In this document: piece by piece, positions 48,266 to 58,864 of the stretch | Layout: each line of letters begins with the position of its first letter | How positions within the stretch are numbered: the first letter of the stretch is position 1 | Source: Meloidogyne chitwoodi | Lineage: Eukaryota; Nematoda; Chromadorea; Rhabditida; Meloidogynidae | Assembly (NCBI GenBank): GCA_015183035.1 | Contig: JACZZP010000006.1 | Coordinates: 2,170,001 to 2,234,000 of the forward strand | DNA: 64,000 nucleotides | Reading direction: 5' to 3' | Notes under the pieces: generated by a model | What the model was told of the DNA's origin: nothing | Databases searched by the model: none | What the model saw: only the letters and a program-made list of their open reading frames with translations | Program-made: the position numbers and the translations under genes

Positions 48266-48945
48266 AATTTTTTACGGAAAACTGAGCGGTGGAAAATTTT
48301 TTATTTTAATTTTATTAAATTCCTTGACTCAGTGGGCATTATTTAGTCAACATTTTAAATTGCTATTTTATTTAGAAAAGCTTAAAAATTAAATTAAAGA
48401 AAATTAAGGTATTTTCATAAAAATTATGCCGTATAATCTTTATTCATCTATATCTCGGCTCAAATTGAACGAATTGACTAACAAATTTGTATGATAATAA
48501 GCCATTGGTTGATCTGTCTTTGGCCCAAAATTTATAGAATTAGGTACCAGTTTAACTGAGATTAGTTCGATCAAAGTTTTGTGGGGGTAAGCGTTATATC
48601 CCTCAGAAATTCGAAATCGCATATCTCGGTTTATTTCTAACAGATTTTTTTCTTTCATAGCTCATTCGAAAGAGCTTTTTAAGCTCTTTCGAGTGATATA
48701 TATCTTATTCAAAAATATTCAATAGAAAATATTTAGCAATTGATCCGCGATTAGTCGGTCTTATCCACTTTACAATTAATTTTTAAATTTTCGCTAATTG
48801 GCATTTTGTTTATTTAATAAATGTCATTTTGGTAAAATCATTAGGTAAAGAAACGATCGTTTTTTACTGACTATTATTTTTGTTCTTTTGTTTATTTCTA
48901 GTTTTTTTTCAATTTTTTAGTAAATCAAATTTTGAAAGTTTAAAA

Positions 48946-49896
48946 ATGGGAGCATACAAATATATGCAGGAAATTTGGCGTAAGAAACAATCAGATGTTA
49001 TGCGCTATATTTTACGTATTCGTTGCTGGCAATATCGACAGTTAACTGCAATACATCGAGTTTCTCGTCCGACACGTCCTGAGAAGGCTCGACGTCTTGG
49101 TTATAAGGCTAAACAAGGTTTATATCTTTTAAATAAATGGGATTTTATGCTTTATTAGTTTAAATTGTTGAAAAATCTTTGTTCTTGTCTTACATATTCT
49201 CGGGGATCTTAGTAAATCTTTAACTCAAATCATTTTCCTGAACTTGGGGAAATCTTCGTGTCAACTATACAATTTTACTTTAATTAGGCTATGTGATTTA
49301 CCGAGTTCGCGTTCGTCGAGGTGGTCGTAAACGACAAGTCACAAAAGGACAGACGTATGGAAAGCCTAAAACTCATGGAGTTAATCAATTGAAGAATGCA
49401 CGAAGCCATCAAGCTATAGCTGAGGTTTCTTTTAATTTTTAAAATACTTTTACGTTTTTTTATTAGGCACGTGTTGGTCGTCGTTGTGGATCGCTCCGCG
49501 TGTTAAACTCTTACTGGGTTGGACAGGATTCAACATACAAGTTTTATGAAGTTATTCTGATAGATCCAGCACATAAGGTTTATTTGACTATTTATTTTAA
49601 AGTTGGAGGTCTTAAAGGGGGACATAGAGTATACTTTTGGAATTCTTGATGTCCAATGGGAGTCACGAATATCAAAAAATTAAATTCATTATTCAAAAAA
49701 GGTGATTCGTCGCAACCCTGACACCCAATGGATCACAAAACCAGTCCACAAACATCGTGAACAACGTGGACTCACATCCGCCGGACGTAAAAGTCGTGGA
49801 CTTGGAAAAGGACATCATTATGCTAAAACAATTGGTGGATCGCGACGCAAATGCTGGAAGCGTAGAAATACAATTGAATTCCATCGAAAACGTTGA
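48946..49896 (+). CDS. rpl-15: 60S ribosomal protein L15 (eL15)
   Basis: Structural protein of the large cytosolic ribosomal subunit. Four exons: [20 protein letters not shown] to [29 protein letters not shown] to [30 protein letters not shown] to VILIDPAHK; and [20 protein letters not shown] to [11 protein letters not shown]. The full family length of 204 residues is present and open. An upstream TTTTTTAG at about 48913-48920 followed by a short 5' leader looks like a trans-splice or intron acceptor. AATAAA lies at 49994-49999. Codons here are less A+T-rich than in neighbouring genes, as usual for ribosomal proteins. Confidence 0.98.
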
Positions 49897-49993
49897 TAGA
49901 AGAGAAAAATGAAGAAAGAAAAAGCTTGGAAGTATAAAATTATTTTTTCTGTTGTGTTGTTATTTTATATAAATCAATTTATTTTCCGGGCAA

Positions 49994-49999
49994 AATAAA
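49994..49999 (+). promoter_or_regulatory. Polyadenylation signal of rpl-15
   Basis: AATAAA about 98 bases after the rpl-15 stop, in a T/A-rich context. Confidence 0.5.
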
Positions 50000-50950
50000 A
50001 AGATGATTAAAAGTTAAAAAAAACTTTAATTTTATAACCATTGAGAAGAGAAAAAATCAATAGATGGGGGAGTTGTAGAGATGTAAAATATCAAAAATTT
50101 AAATCAAAACTCACTTTAATCAAGCGGTCCTGTCTAACAAATACATTTTTAGCAAGTATTTATCGAGGTCTTTAAAAATAAAATATAAGCCCAAATCCTT
50201 AGAGAAATCATTAAAAAAATAAAAAGGAATTGAGCTTTATACAAAATATAGTAGAAAAGCATAAATGCTGTGATGTATTTTATTATACCATTTTTTGGTT
50301 TATTATGTGCTGATAGTTTGAGTGTAAGGGAAGATAAAGAATTTGTTCAGTGAGTAGATATACTTAAAACTTAATAATTAAAGGAAAACATTATTTTCTG
50401 TTGCTGAAAAATGCGTGGATGGTTGATGGAATCGAACCATCGAGAAAGATGTCCGAAACCAGAGCACAACCGACTAAGCCACAACTCAACTTTATCAAAA
50501 GTCAATTGTATTCTCTTATATAATTTCTTCAAATAACAGAAATTTTAAAAATGACAAAAATATGCCCCCAAAAGCACTTTTTATTCTATTTTCCTTCAAT
50601 TATTCAAGTTTACACAAAAATATTTTTTTAAATATACAATAATAAATGTGTGTTCAAAAAAAAAAATATGCACACATTATTGAGGGCAAATATATATTTA
50701 GACAAAATAATATCCCATTTCATATATTGTACTAAATTAGATGGCAGAAAATACCGGAAATAATAATAATATAAATGAAAGGAATTGAGTAAGTGTACCA
50801 CAACAGTTATTTTAAATACTTTTTACCCATTGTGGTCCTAGAATTTTTTTAAATATTCACAGAAAATTAATAAAATTAAAAAACCTTGAAAAACACCTCT
50901 AGGACCACACTTTGTCTCTCTGCCATTTCACATCGTTGTTATTATTAGAG
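50000..50950. other. Convergent intergenic region rpl-15 / OCRL-like
   Basis: No gene. It holds the tRNA-derived copy at 50418-50492 and A+T-rich sequence. CTAGGACCAC (about 50838 and, reversed, 50902) forms a small inverted repeat. Confidence 0.5.
50418..50492 (-). repeat. tRNA-derived element with intact T-arm
   Basis: Minus strand: GTTGTGGCTTAGTCGGTTGTGC matches box A. The T-arm GATGG TTCGATT CCATC pairs perfectly. The acceptor ends do not pair well in my hands, so a SINE head or recent pseudogene is preferred over a functional tRNA. Confidence 0.55.
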
Positions 50951-53912
50951 TCAAAAAACAATCAAATCTTCTTCTTCTTTCACTTGTCTTCTATACCTAG
51001 CATCAATTACAATAAAATAATCTCTTCCACCATTTAAATGAACAATTAAAATTGAATTTAATTGAGTATTATCAGTATGTACATTACAAGCAATTTCATC
51101 ATATACTAATATTTGAAGGGTTACTTCTACTGTTACACTTAAAAATTTAAAAAAGACTTTGAAAAAAAATATTTTTTAAATTTACCCAACATCCAAAAAC
51201 GAAGATTGAGGGGTTATTGTCAACCATTTTTCATGTTCCTCATTTTCCATTTTTGCAGATTTAAAAATAAAATGAGTTGGTGCTTGTCCAGTATTTTTTA
51301 TTGTTAATTCTGCGACTACTGGACGATCAAAATAAATTGTACCAAAATTAAACTTTTTTAAAAAAAAAATAAAAATAATTTAATTTAAAAAAAACCTCCG
51401 TTTTAGACAAAGAAATTTGTGGTAATAATTCGTTTTGTTTTTTGTCAACTTCTCGAAGCAACTTTATTAAAAAATAAATAAATAAAAATTAAATTGGAGT
51501 TAAAAAAATTTAATTTTGTCAGTGGGTGAAAAATGGACATTTTGCCAACTAACAAAAATGTCAGTAGTACAGATTTCTTTACTTTTGAGCAAAAATTTTC
51601 ATAAAGAATTATAAAAATAATAAAAAAAAAATTAAAAAAAAACCTGTTCATACACAGCATTTCTCTTCTCTTGATCAATCTTCTTCACATGAAGATTAAA
51701 AAGGCTTAAGACTGGTTTATGATCGCTAAATACAACTAAAAAAACTCCAAAAAATTAAAAATAAATTTATTAAAAAATAAAACCTTTCTCTGCAGATGAA
51801 TACGTTAATTGTTCAAGACGAACATTTTTGTCACGTATCCAATAAAGTATTCGATCGCACCAAGCAGGTATTCTTTTCTTCTCACTCAAAACGAATATTT
51901 AAATTTTTCTAAATTTTTTTTAAAAAACCTTGTATCCCAATTATGCGTTCCTGGATCAAATTTATATGTAGGCCTAAAAGATGGTTGTTGTTCAAAAAAG
52001 CCGTTGAATGCAACCCTTAACCGTTGCTGCTCTTTTAACTAAAAAATAGAAAATATTTAGTAAAGGACGGTTCAAAGTAGCTCTTATAACTTTTTTTATT
52101 TTAACCCTTTTAAAATAATTTTTATGTCAGTCGAAAGAGCATGAAAATTGGATTATTTTAACTAATTGGATCGAAAAGATCAGTTCATTCCACAAAAAGT
52201 TACAGCACAATAAAAACAGAAAAGCTCGATTTTCTGTTTTTATTGTGCTGTAACTTTTTCTGGAATGATCTGATCTTTTCGATCCAATTAGTTAAAATAA
52301 TCCGCTTATCGAGAGCTTTCGATTAGTAAAAGAACTGTTCAGATCTATTAAAAAATAAAAAAGTTATGACCAAAAACAACAAGCTACTCTGAACCTACCC
52401 TACTCTGAAATATCCCTAATTTACCCTATTTAAAGATTAAAAAAACCTGATCAAAATAAAAGAGCTGTGCAAATTTATGGTCCTGTAATCGTCTAATAAC
52501 TTCTTCATAACTTAGTGGTGTGTCAAGACGATAATTCAAATCACCCAACCTGAAAACTATAAAAAATAAATATTTAAATGTTTTAATTATTTAAACCAAA
52601 TGACTGCATCATGGTCAAAAATACCAAAACCATTGTTGAAACGCATTTGTGAAATTAGTCGAAAATCCTTAAAAATACAATTAATTTAAACAAAAAAAAT
52701 AATAAAAAAATAAGATAATTTTCTATTAATTCCACTTACCCTTTTGATTTTAATTTAAAAATGGTCAAGCGAAATAATGGTCAGACAGTCAAAAATCAGA
52801 GTCGCCATTTCTTTTTAATCTTTAGGTTATTTTTTAAATATCGTTTTTAAATTTATTAGTGTCTGACCATTATGTCCATTGACCATTTTTAAATTAAAAG
52901 GAAATAATTGAAAAAAAACCTGATTGCGTTTATTCAGTTCATTACCAGCAGGTAAGTGAGAATTAATAAGACAAATAGAAGTGTCATTCAATCTAATACT
53001 AATACCAACACCTCCTTTATTGCCCAAATTGAGAAAACCAGTAGGAATAGAAGCAATAAATGAATCAGAAACGGAAATTTTAACACCTCTTCTACAAAAG
53101 ACAGCCATAAAAATTCCAATTAAACGACTGGATTCTACCTAAATTTTTAAATTTAAAAATAAAATTTAAATAAAATAAAAAAACCATTCGATATGTGCTA
53201 GGCAAATTACGTTGAAGAGTAAAAAGCCATTCATTCTCCTTAACATTATTATCAACAACATAACTACCCAAAGCAAGATCCATTTCTTGAAGACTAAAAA
53301 AACAATTTAAAAAATAAAATTAATTAAAAAAAACCCAATAACAATCAATTCAGGAGGTGATAATTTATCAAAATGAAGCCAATCACTCAAATTAGTTGGA
53401 GGTCTTCGCCCATTAACTTAAAAATAAAATATAATTAATTTATTAAAAATTAATAATTTTTAAATATTATTAAAGGTATAATTACTTCTTATTTTATGCA
53501 AAAAAAGCAAATTTAAAGGGCATTATTGTGGGGATAAAAATTGAAAAACTTTAGGAAATTAGCATAAAAGAAAAAATAAACCTTTACACATTAACAATAA
53601 AATTACCCTTTTAAATATTTAAAAAAAAATAAAAAAAACCATTGAAAGTAGTAACAAGAATCTTCAGAGGTGTGTAAGTACAAAAACTAAAAAAAAATAT
53701 AAAAAATAATCTTCAAAATTAACAAAAAAAAACCTCTCTTCTCTAGTATAAAGCAAATCGTCCGCAAAAAGTTCATCTCTAGATAAATTATTAATTAATG
53801 AATGTCTATGGCCACCATTTCTATTAGCAAAAGAAGAGCCGTTCATGTGAATAAATTGTTTATTATTAGTATTATTAGAATCAGAAGAAGCTTTTCCCTG
53901 ATAAAATGTCAT
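50951..53912 (-). CDS. OCRL: OCRL/INPP5B-type inositol polyphosphate 5-phosphatase
   Basis: Removes the 5-phosphate from phosphoinositides on endosomal and Golgi membranes. Exons from 53912 down: MTFYQGKASSDSNNTNNKQF (poorly conserved leader), TPLKILVTTFNVNGRRPP, ELIVIGLQEMDLALGS, GFLNLGNKGGVGISIRLNDT, INSHLPAGNE, HDAVIWLGDLNYRLDTP, PTYKFDPGTHNWDT, IPAWCDRILYWIRDKNVRL and VVFSDHKPVLSLF. All catalytic signatures (WLGDLNYR, PAWCDRIL, SDHKPV) are present. An ASH domain follows: FNFGTIYFDRPVVAELTIKN, THFIFKSAKME and LNGGRDYFIVIDARYRR. It stops at 50951 after KEEEDLIVF, so there is no RhoGAP domain and no N-terminal PH domain, unlike vertebrate OCRL. One intron carries a 308-bp fold-back. Confidence 0.92.
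52089..52396. mobile_element. Fold-back element in an intron (308 bp)
   Basis: The ends GGTTCAAAGTAGCT and AGCTACTCTGAACC are inverted, as are long internal arms (GGATCGAAAAGATCAG; TTACAGCACAATAAAAACAG) around a centre at AAGCTCGATTTTCT. No target duplication was found. Confidence 0.9.
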
Positions 53913-54265
53913 TTGTCTTTTACAGAGAAATAAATTAAATAATTAAATTTAAAATAAAAATTTTATGGAAAAAATTTTCCAATAAATATTTAAAAAGGTT
54001 AATAAATTGTTAATTTATATTTAAATAATTAAAAAAGAATTTTAAAATTTTGGTATTTATTAATTATGTTGCACACAATTCCGCAGTTTTTATTAATTTT
54101 TAGAGGAATAAAATCAAAACAATTCTTTTGAAACAAAATTAAAAAAATATAATTAACTTGCGGACTTTTGCGCCGCAAATAATTAATAAATACCAAAAAA
54201 AAATCACAGAATAATAATAAAATATACACAAATATCTCCTCTTTTCCCCTCTTCATATTGTTGTC
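53913..54265. other. Spacer between sec-10 and the OCRL-like gene
   Basis: 353 bases between two minus-strand genes, sec-10 being upstream. This is short enough for a nematode-type operon. The motif ACTTGCGGAC..GCGCCGCAA lies near 54158. Confidence 0.4.
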
Positions 54266-55065
54266 TCAATAATTATTTAAAAAAAGTTTTGCAGATTTAT
54301 AATCATGACGTAATTGGATAAAACTGTTCATTAATTGACGATCAACATTCTTCTATTTTATAAAAATAAATTTTTAAATAAAAAAATTAATTAATAAAAA
54401 ACCAATAATTGAGAATTACAAGCTTCAGGTAAATTTTCTGGAACTACAACCAAAAGATTTGCTAATGCATGTAAACTATTGAATTTTTTTTCAAGTTCGG
54501 AAACTCCCCATGAGCTGATACAGCGTCTAAAAAATAAAAATAAATTTTTAAAAAGAGACAAAAAAAGCCCGCAAGTTTTGTCCGCAAAACATATTTTACT
54601 TCAAATTATTTTTTGAAGAGAAAAAAGAATTATATTTTGGATGCATAAAATCAAAACAATAATTAAAAATTAACATATCCTAAAAATTTTAATACAAGTC
54701 GATGAGCGTAAGAAAAAAACTTGCGGACAAAACTTGCGGGAACAAAACTTGCGGACTTTAACAAAAAATTAAAATTATACTTGTATCCATTAATATCACA
54801 AAGTAAAAGCATTGCCCCAGGCAAATTATATCCAAAAGAAAGAATATGTACAAGTATTGTATTGTAAAGATGTTCGCCCAGTTCAGAAAGTATAACTTGT
54901 AAATTACCTCCATCAACACAATCTTTAATTCCACTTTTTTCAGAATTTTGGACAACTTTATTTAAATATTTAATTACTAAAGAACAAGCCTGAAATAAAA
55001 TTAATTTTAAAATAAATTTTAAAAAAATCCGCAAAAATATATATTTTGTCCGCAAAAAATAAAAC
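54155..55065. repeat. Recurrent ACTTGCGGAC words
   Basis: ACTTGCGGAC or its reverse GTCCGCAAGT, plus shortened TTGTCCGCAAA, occur at about 54158, 54567-54590, 54718-54757 (three in tandem) and 55027-55060. They lie only in the sec-10 3' introns and the spacer after it. The CG within them stands out in this A+T-rich sequence. Confidence 0.8.
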
Positions 55066-57516
55066 CCTTTCCCACATTTATTTTTTCTTTAAATTAAAAA
55101 AAATATTTACATTGGAACATATTGTGCTAATTTCATTGGAATCCTCTTCAGGTTTAAAATCTGTCTTTTTCTGTGTATTATTTAATACATAACGGACATA
55201 AGCAACTATAGCATTTAATTGACGTCTAACACCAATATTTATCCTTTCTTCCACAGTTCCGAGTGTTTGATCCCTTTTTTTAAGGACAGAATCCTCAATT
55301 TGAGTGTCCCTAAATTTTCTTTTTAAATTTAAAAATATTAAAAAAAATAAAAAACCTAATTTCGGGATGTACACTGTCATCAAAAAGTTTAGCAAACAAA
55401 TGGGTAATCGCTGAACTTTGTTGTATTATTTTAAAAAAATTCCCTGAAGGTTCAGTTTTAGGCTCTGATAAAGGAATACAGGCCAATCCCAAATCAATTG
55501 CGTATTCGACATGTTCAGAGTAAAGAAATTTAAGAAGCATATCGTAGAATGCTGCGATCAGCTCCAAAGATTCTGTCTTTTTACAAAGCTTCAAAAAATA
55601 AAAATTTTTTAAATTTAAAAGAAAAAACAAACTGTGGTACAACGAATGAACGCATTCTTAAATTCTTGAAGTATATTAATTGCAATAATTTCAGAAAGAA
55701 ATGTTTCACCACCAAAATCTTCTGCATTTAAAAGGCGAGTTTTCAGGTCCTGCAGTCTAAAAATAAAATTTTAAAATTAAAAAAAAAATTTGTAAAAAAA
55801 ACCCGCTAGAAAGAATGCTTCTTTTTTGATGTCCTTTAGATTCATAAAATTTTCGCAAAATAAAAGTACATTTATCAGCAATGAATTTATGTTCAATTTT
55901 TGAATAAGTGACAAGAAAAGGTCCAAAAATTGATTGACTCAACGTAGGCAAAAATTGGGGATCTATCGAATTTGTTTGAAAAAGTTGGCGTAAGGCTGCT
56001 TGTAATTTAAATGTTCTAAAAAAATTTTTAAAATTTTAAAATATTAAAAAAAACTTTGAATAAAGATCAAAAAGGTTAGTCAAATAAAGCTCAGGATTGC
56101 CTTTTGTCTCTTCAAGCGTTGCAACAACCATATCCTTTAAATTAAAATTAATTTTTTTTAACGAAATTTAAAAAAACCTGTAATTTCCCATGAAAAACAT
56201 TAAGCAAAAGCTTCGAAACAACAAATTCTGTTCTAGGAAAAACTTCTTCAATTAGAGGTTTTGCTTTTTCACAAAGTTTAGAAATGTCTCCAAAAACGTT
56301 GTCTGTACGAGGCGCGGTGCTTTGAATGCGTTCGACAAAACCGTCAACACAACGAGAAAACCCTTAAAAATAAAATATCAATGAGAGAATCTAGTGTAAA
56401 TTGTAAAACCACTAGCAGGTTCGAACCTGTAACCTAACCACACAAAGTCAGGTACACTACCGACTAAGCTACAAGGGATAATTATTTATTTTCTTTTTCT
56501 CACTTATATAAATCTGCTATCCCCGCCTAATAATAAACTTTTGAATAACCAGCTGAATCCCCTTTTAATAATAAAAAAACCTTTAAATTCAGATAGAATA
56601 ACAGCAATTTCTCTCATTCTCTTTCGATCATGAGAACGAATAAATTCTTCAATTAGCAATTGCTCTATTTCATCGTATTTATGTGAAATTCTCATTTGTA
56701 CATTTTTGAATTTATTTTTGTCCAATTCTTGAGCAATAGAAGATAATTTTGTTATTATTTCTGCTGATTCAAGTAACTAAAAAATATTAAAATAACCAGA
56801 AAAAGGGTTTTTCAAACTCTATCAGGATCAGTAAATACAGCAGAATGTAAAGGTTGCTCAGTAAGAAATTCATCAAAATGGCGCATCATTTGAAGTGCAT
56901 CAAAAGCTCTCGCTCTTGGTTCATGAACCTAAAAAAATTTAAATTAACCAAAAATCGCTTCAAAGTACAAAATTACTAGAAAAATTAAAATTGATATTTA
57001 ACTCACACTTTCCAATTGATCACCTAAATGTACAACTTTGGTCGAGACTGTTTGCATTATAAGATCCAATTGCTTCAAATTTAATAATTAAAAAATAAAA
57101 GCAAAAAAAAAACAAACTTTTAATCGTTCTAAGCCAACAGAGTTTTCGTCATAAAGTCGTTGAAGTGAATCCAAAAAATTAGCTTTATCACGTTGTTGTT
57201 GCTGCTCTAAAGTTGTCAATTTGTTCTGTAATTTTAAAAAAATAAAAATTAACTTTCAATGATATTTTTTATTTTTAATAAACCTGAAATTGATCACTAA
57301 GCAGTTGAAGACTACCAATTTCCTCTTCAAATTTATTTTTAAGAAAAGCAGCATCCACTGTTTCCATTCCTGTTGTCATTCTCCAAGCTAATCTTTCAAC
57401 AAAGTCAACAACATCAAAAGGGTCCTTATAAATTAAATTTAAAAAGAAATAAAAATTTAAAATAAAACCTGCTCCAAATCTTGAATATATGTAGAAAAGT
57501 AAGGTTGTTGATTCAT
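54266..57516 (-). CDS. sec-10: Exocyst complex component 5 (Sec10)
   Basis: Tethering subunit that docks secretory vesicles at the plasma membrane. Exons from 57516 down include MNQQPYFSTYIQDLEQ, DPFDVVDFVERLAWRM, LTTLEQQQQRDKANFLDSLQ, VSTKVVHLGDQLESV, EPRARAFDALQMMRHFDEFL, KYDEIEQLLIEEFIRSHDRK, GFSRCVDGFVERIQST, FYESKGHQKRSILSSG, LQDLKTRLLNAEDFGGETFL, YSEHVEYAIDLGLACIPLSE, QKKTDFKPEED, LHALANLLVVVPENLPEACN and QLMNSFIQLRHDYKSAKLF. The tail LFLNNY ends at 54266. The series follows vertebrate EXOC5 along its whole length (for example VATKVCHLGDQLEGV and KTDFKPED in the human protein). About 690 residues. One intron contains a tRNA-derived element, and introns near the 3' end carry CTTGCGGAC words. 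Confidence 0.95.
56404..56482 (-). repeat. tRNA-derived SINE-like element in a sec-10 intron
   Basis: Minus strand: TTGTAGCTTAGTCGGTAGTG (box A), ACAGGTTCGAACCTG (box B within a well-paired T-arm), then CTAGTGG. The anticodon loop is too large for a tRNA. The tail matches the element at 16232. Confidence 0.7.
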
Positions 57517-57639
57517 TAATTAAAAATAAATATTATAAAATTAAAAAAAGAATATTGGAAATCTGAAAAAAATCCAATTTGTTTGCAAGGAGATTTTCTT
57601 CAATTGACAATTTGTTATCTTATTTATACCCGGCATTCG

Positions 57640-57705
57640 TCGTAATCATCTCGTCGAAAGGACATCTCGTCGACAGGCCAAAAAAAGACATTTCGTCGAA
57701 TGATC
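57640..57705. repeat. Short tandem CATCTCGTCGA-like words
   Basis: GCATTCGTCG, CATCTCGTCGAAAGGA, CATCTCGTCGACAGG and CATTTCGTCGAATG occur within 65 bases upstream of sec-10. Four TCGTCG cores with even spacing of about 15-25 bases. Confidence 0.7.
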
Positions 57706-57889
57706 AGCCAAAATTATACAAAATATAAGAATGCCTAAAAAACTTAATTAATAGAGAATTAACTTGCCAATAATGGTTTAAAAATAGTCTAAAATTTTTA
57801 AAAATACAAAATTGACAAAAATATTTAAAATAAATTTTAAAATCACCGATAAATAATAAAAACCTGCATTTTATTTTGTTACTCTAATG

Positions 57890-58110
57890 TCCCAGTGATC
57901 TTTTACCCCACTAACCATGAGAAGAGAAAAAGAATTAACTGCTTTTCTCTTTGTGTTTTCTGTTAATGTGCAAATAGGGTGATGAAAAAACGAAATAGCA
58001 TGAAGAGAATTTGTTTAATTAAGATTAAGAGAGAAATTGATAGCGGATTGTTTTTAGCTGGCCTTACAGTAACCTAATATCTTTACTTCTCTAACTTTTG
58101 CGCTAAAACA
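57890..58110 (+). promoter_or_regulatory. Conserved 5' flank of copy C
   Basis: Matches the flanks of copies A and B, including GAGAAGAGAAAAAGAATTAA and TTTTTAGCTGGCCTTACAGT. Probable promoter region of the family. Confidence 0.5.
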
Positions 58111-58864
58111 AATTACTAACTCTATAACATTTTGAAAGGTATAAAAAGGAGAAATTTTTAATATTTATTCATTTTGTTTTTGGACTTATTTAAAATGTTT
58201 TAACCTTTTTGAACTTTTACCCCAAAAATTAGTTTTATTTTATTCAATTAATTGATTTGTTTTTATTGTTATTTATATTTATACTTGACTTCTTATTTAT
58301 TTTCACCAATACCTATTTTAATAATACTTCTAATTTCTTAATTTTTATTTTATATTTTTTCTGATTTTCTCTGTTTTTAAAATTATATGATTTCTGATTT
58401 TTTAAATTTTTCGAAATTTTAATTTGTTTTTATTTTTTATAATTAATATCTTTATTTATTCTCATACTTTTGTTATTTTTTAAAATCATTTTGGCTTGTT
58501 TTTATTTTTTCTAACGCTTCCCTTTTCATTAATTTGTATTTACAATTTTTATCACAAAAGTCAATTATTACATTTTCTTCAAAGAACATATTTATTTTTT
58601 TTTGTTTTTATATTTAAACTCTTTGATTTATATAATTTCCCCAATATATTATTCATCCTTTTATTTTTAATTGTAAACAAAATGAACAGCTTTAAATAAT
58701 AATCTTTAATTTTTAAAGTTTTTTTTTTATATTTTTCTATTTTTTGAATTCTTTTCTAATTTTTTTTCTAATTTTAATTCATCAAAAATCTTAAACCTTT
58801 CACTTTTTTTTTTTAGAAATTTTCAAACCTTGCCTTATTATTTTTAATTTACACTGACAACATA

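Larger units (their letters stand above)
45853..48697. mobile_element. 2.8-kb palindrome: two 1405-bp arms with a 35-bp spacer
   Basis: Arms 45853-47257 and 47293-48697 are reverse complements of equal length. Sampled stretches are identical, and only a tip mismatch (ATCATTCG against ATCACTCG) was noticed. Each arm carries two diverged copies of a block coding in one frame for TDQPM..YYHTN..VNSFNLSRD, a tRNA-derived element, and CATTCGAAAGAGCT ends shared with the fold-backs at 17053 and 19666. The mirrored open frames are therefore repeat sequence and not genes. No flanking duplication was found. It may be a giant fold-back element, a recent inverted duplication or an assembly artefact. Confidence 0.9.

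Noticed and set aside
45892..48658. Four open frames in mirrored pairs
   Set aside because: They are identical reverse complements in the palindrome arms, and within each arm they are duplicates of one non-coding block.
50418..50492. Functional tRNA gene
   Set aside because: The T-arm is perfect, but I could not form acceptor and anticodon stems of normal size, so it is reported as tRNA-derived.
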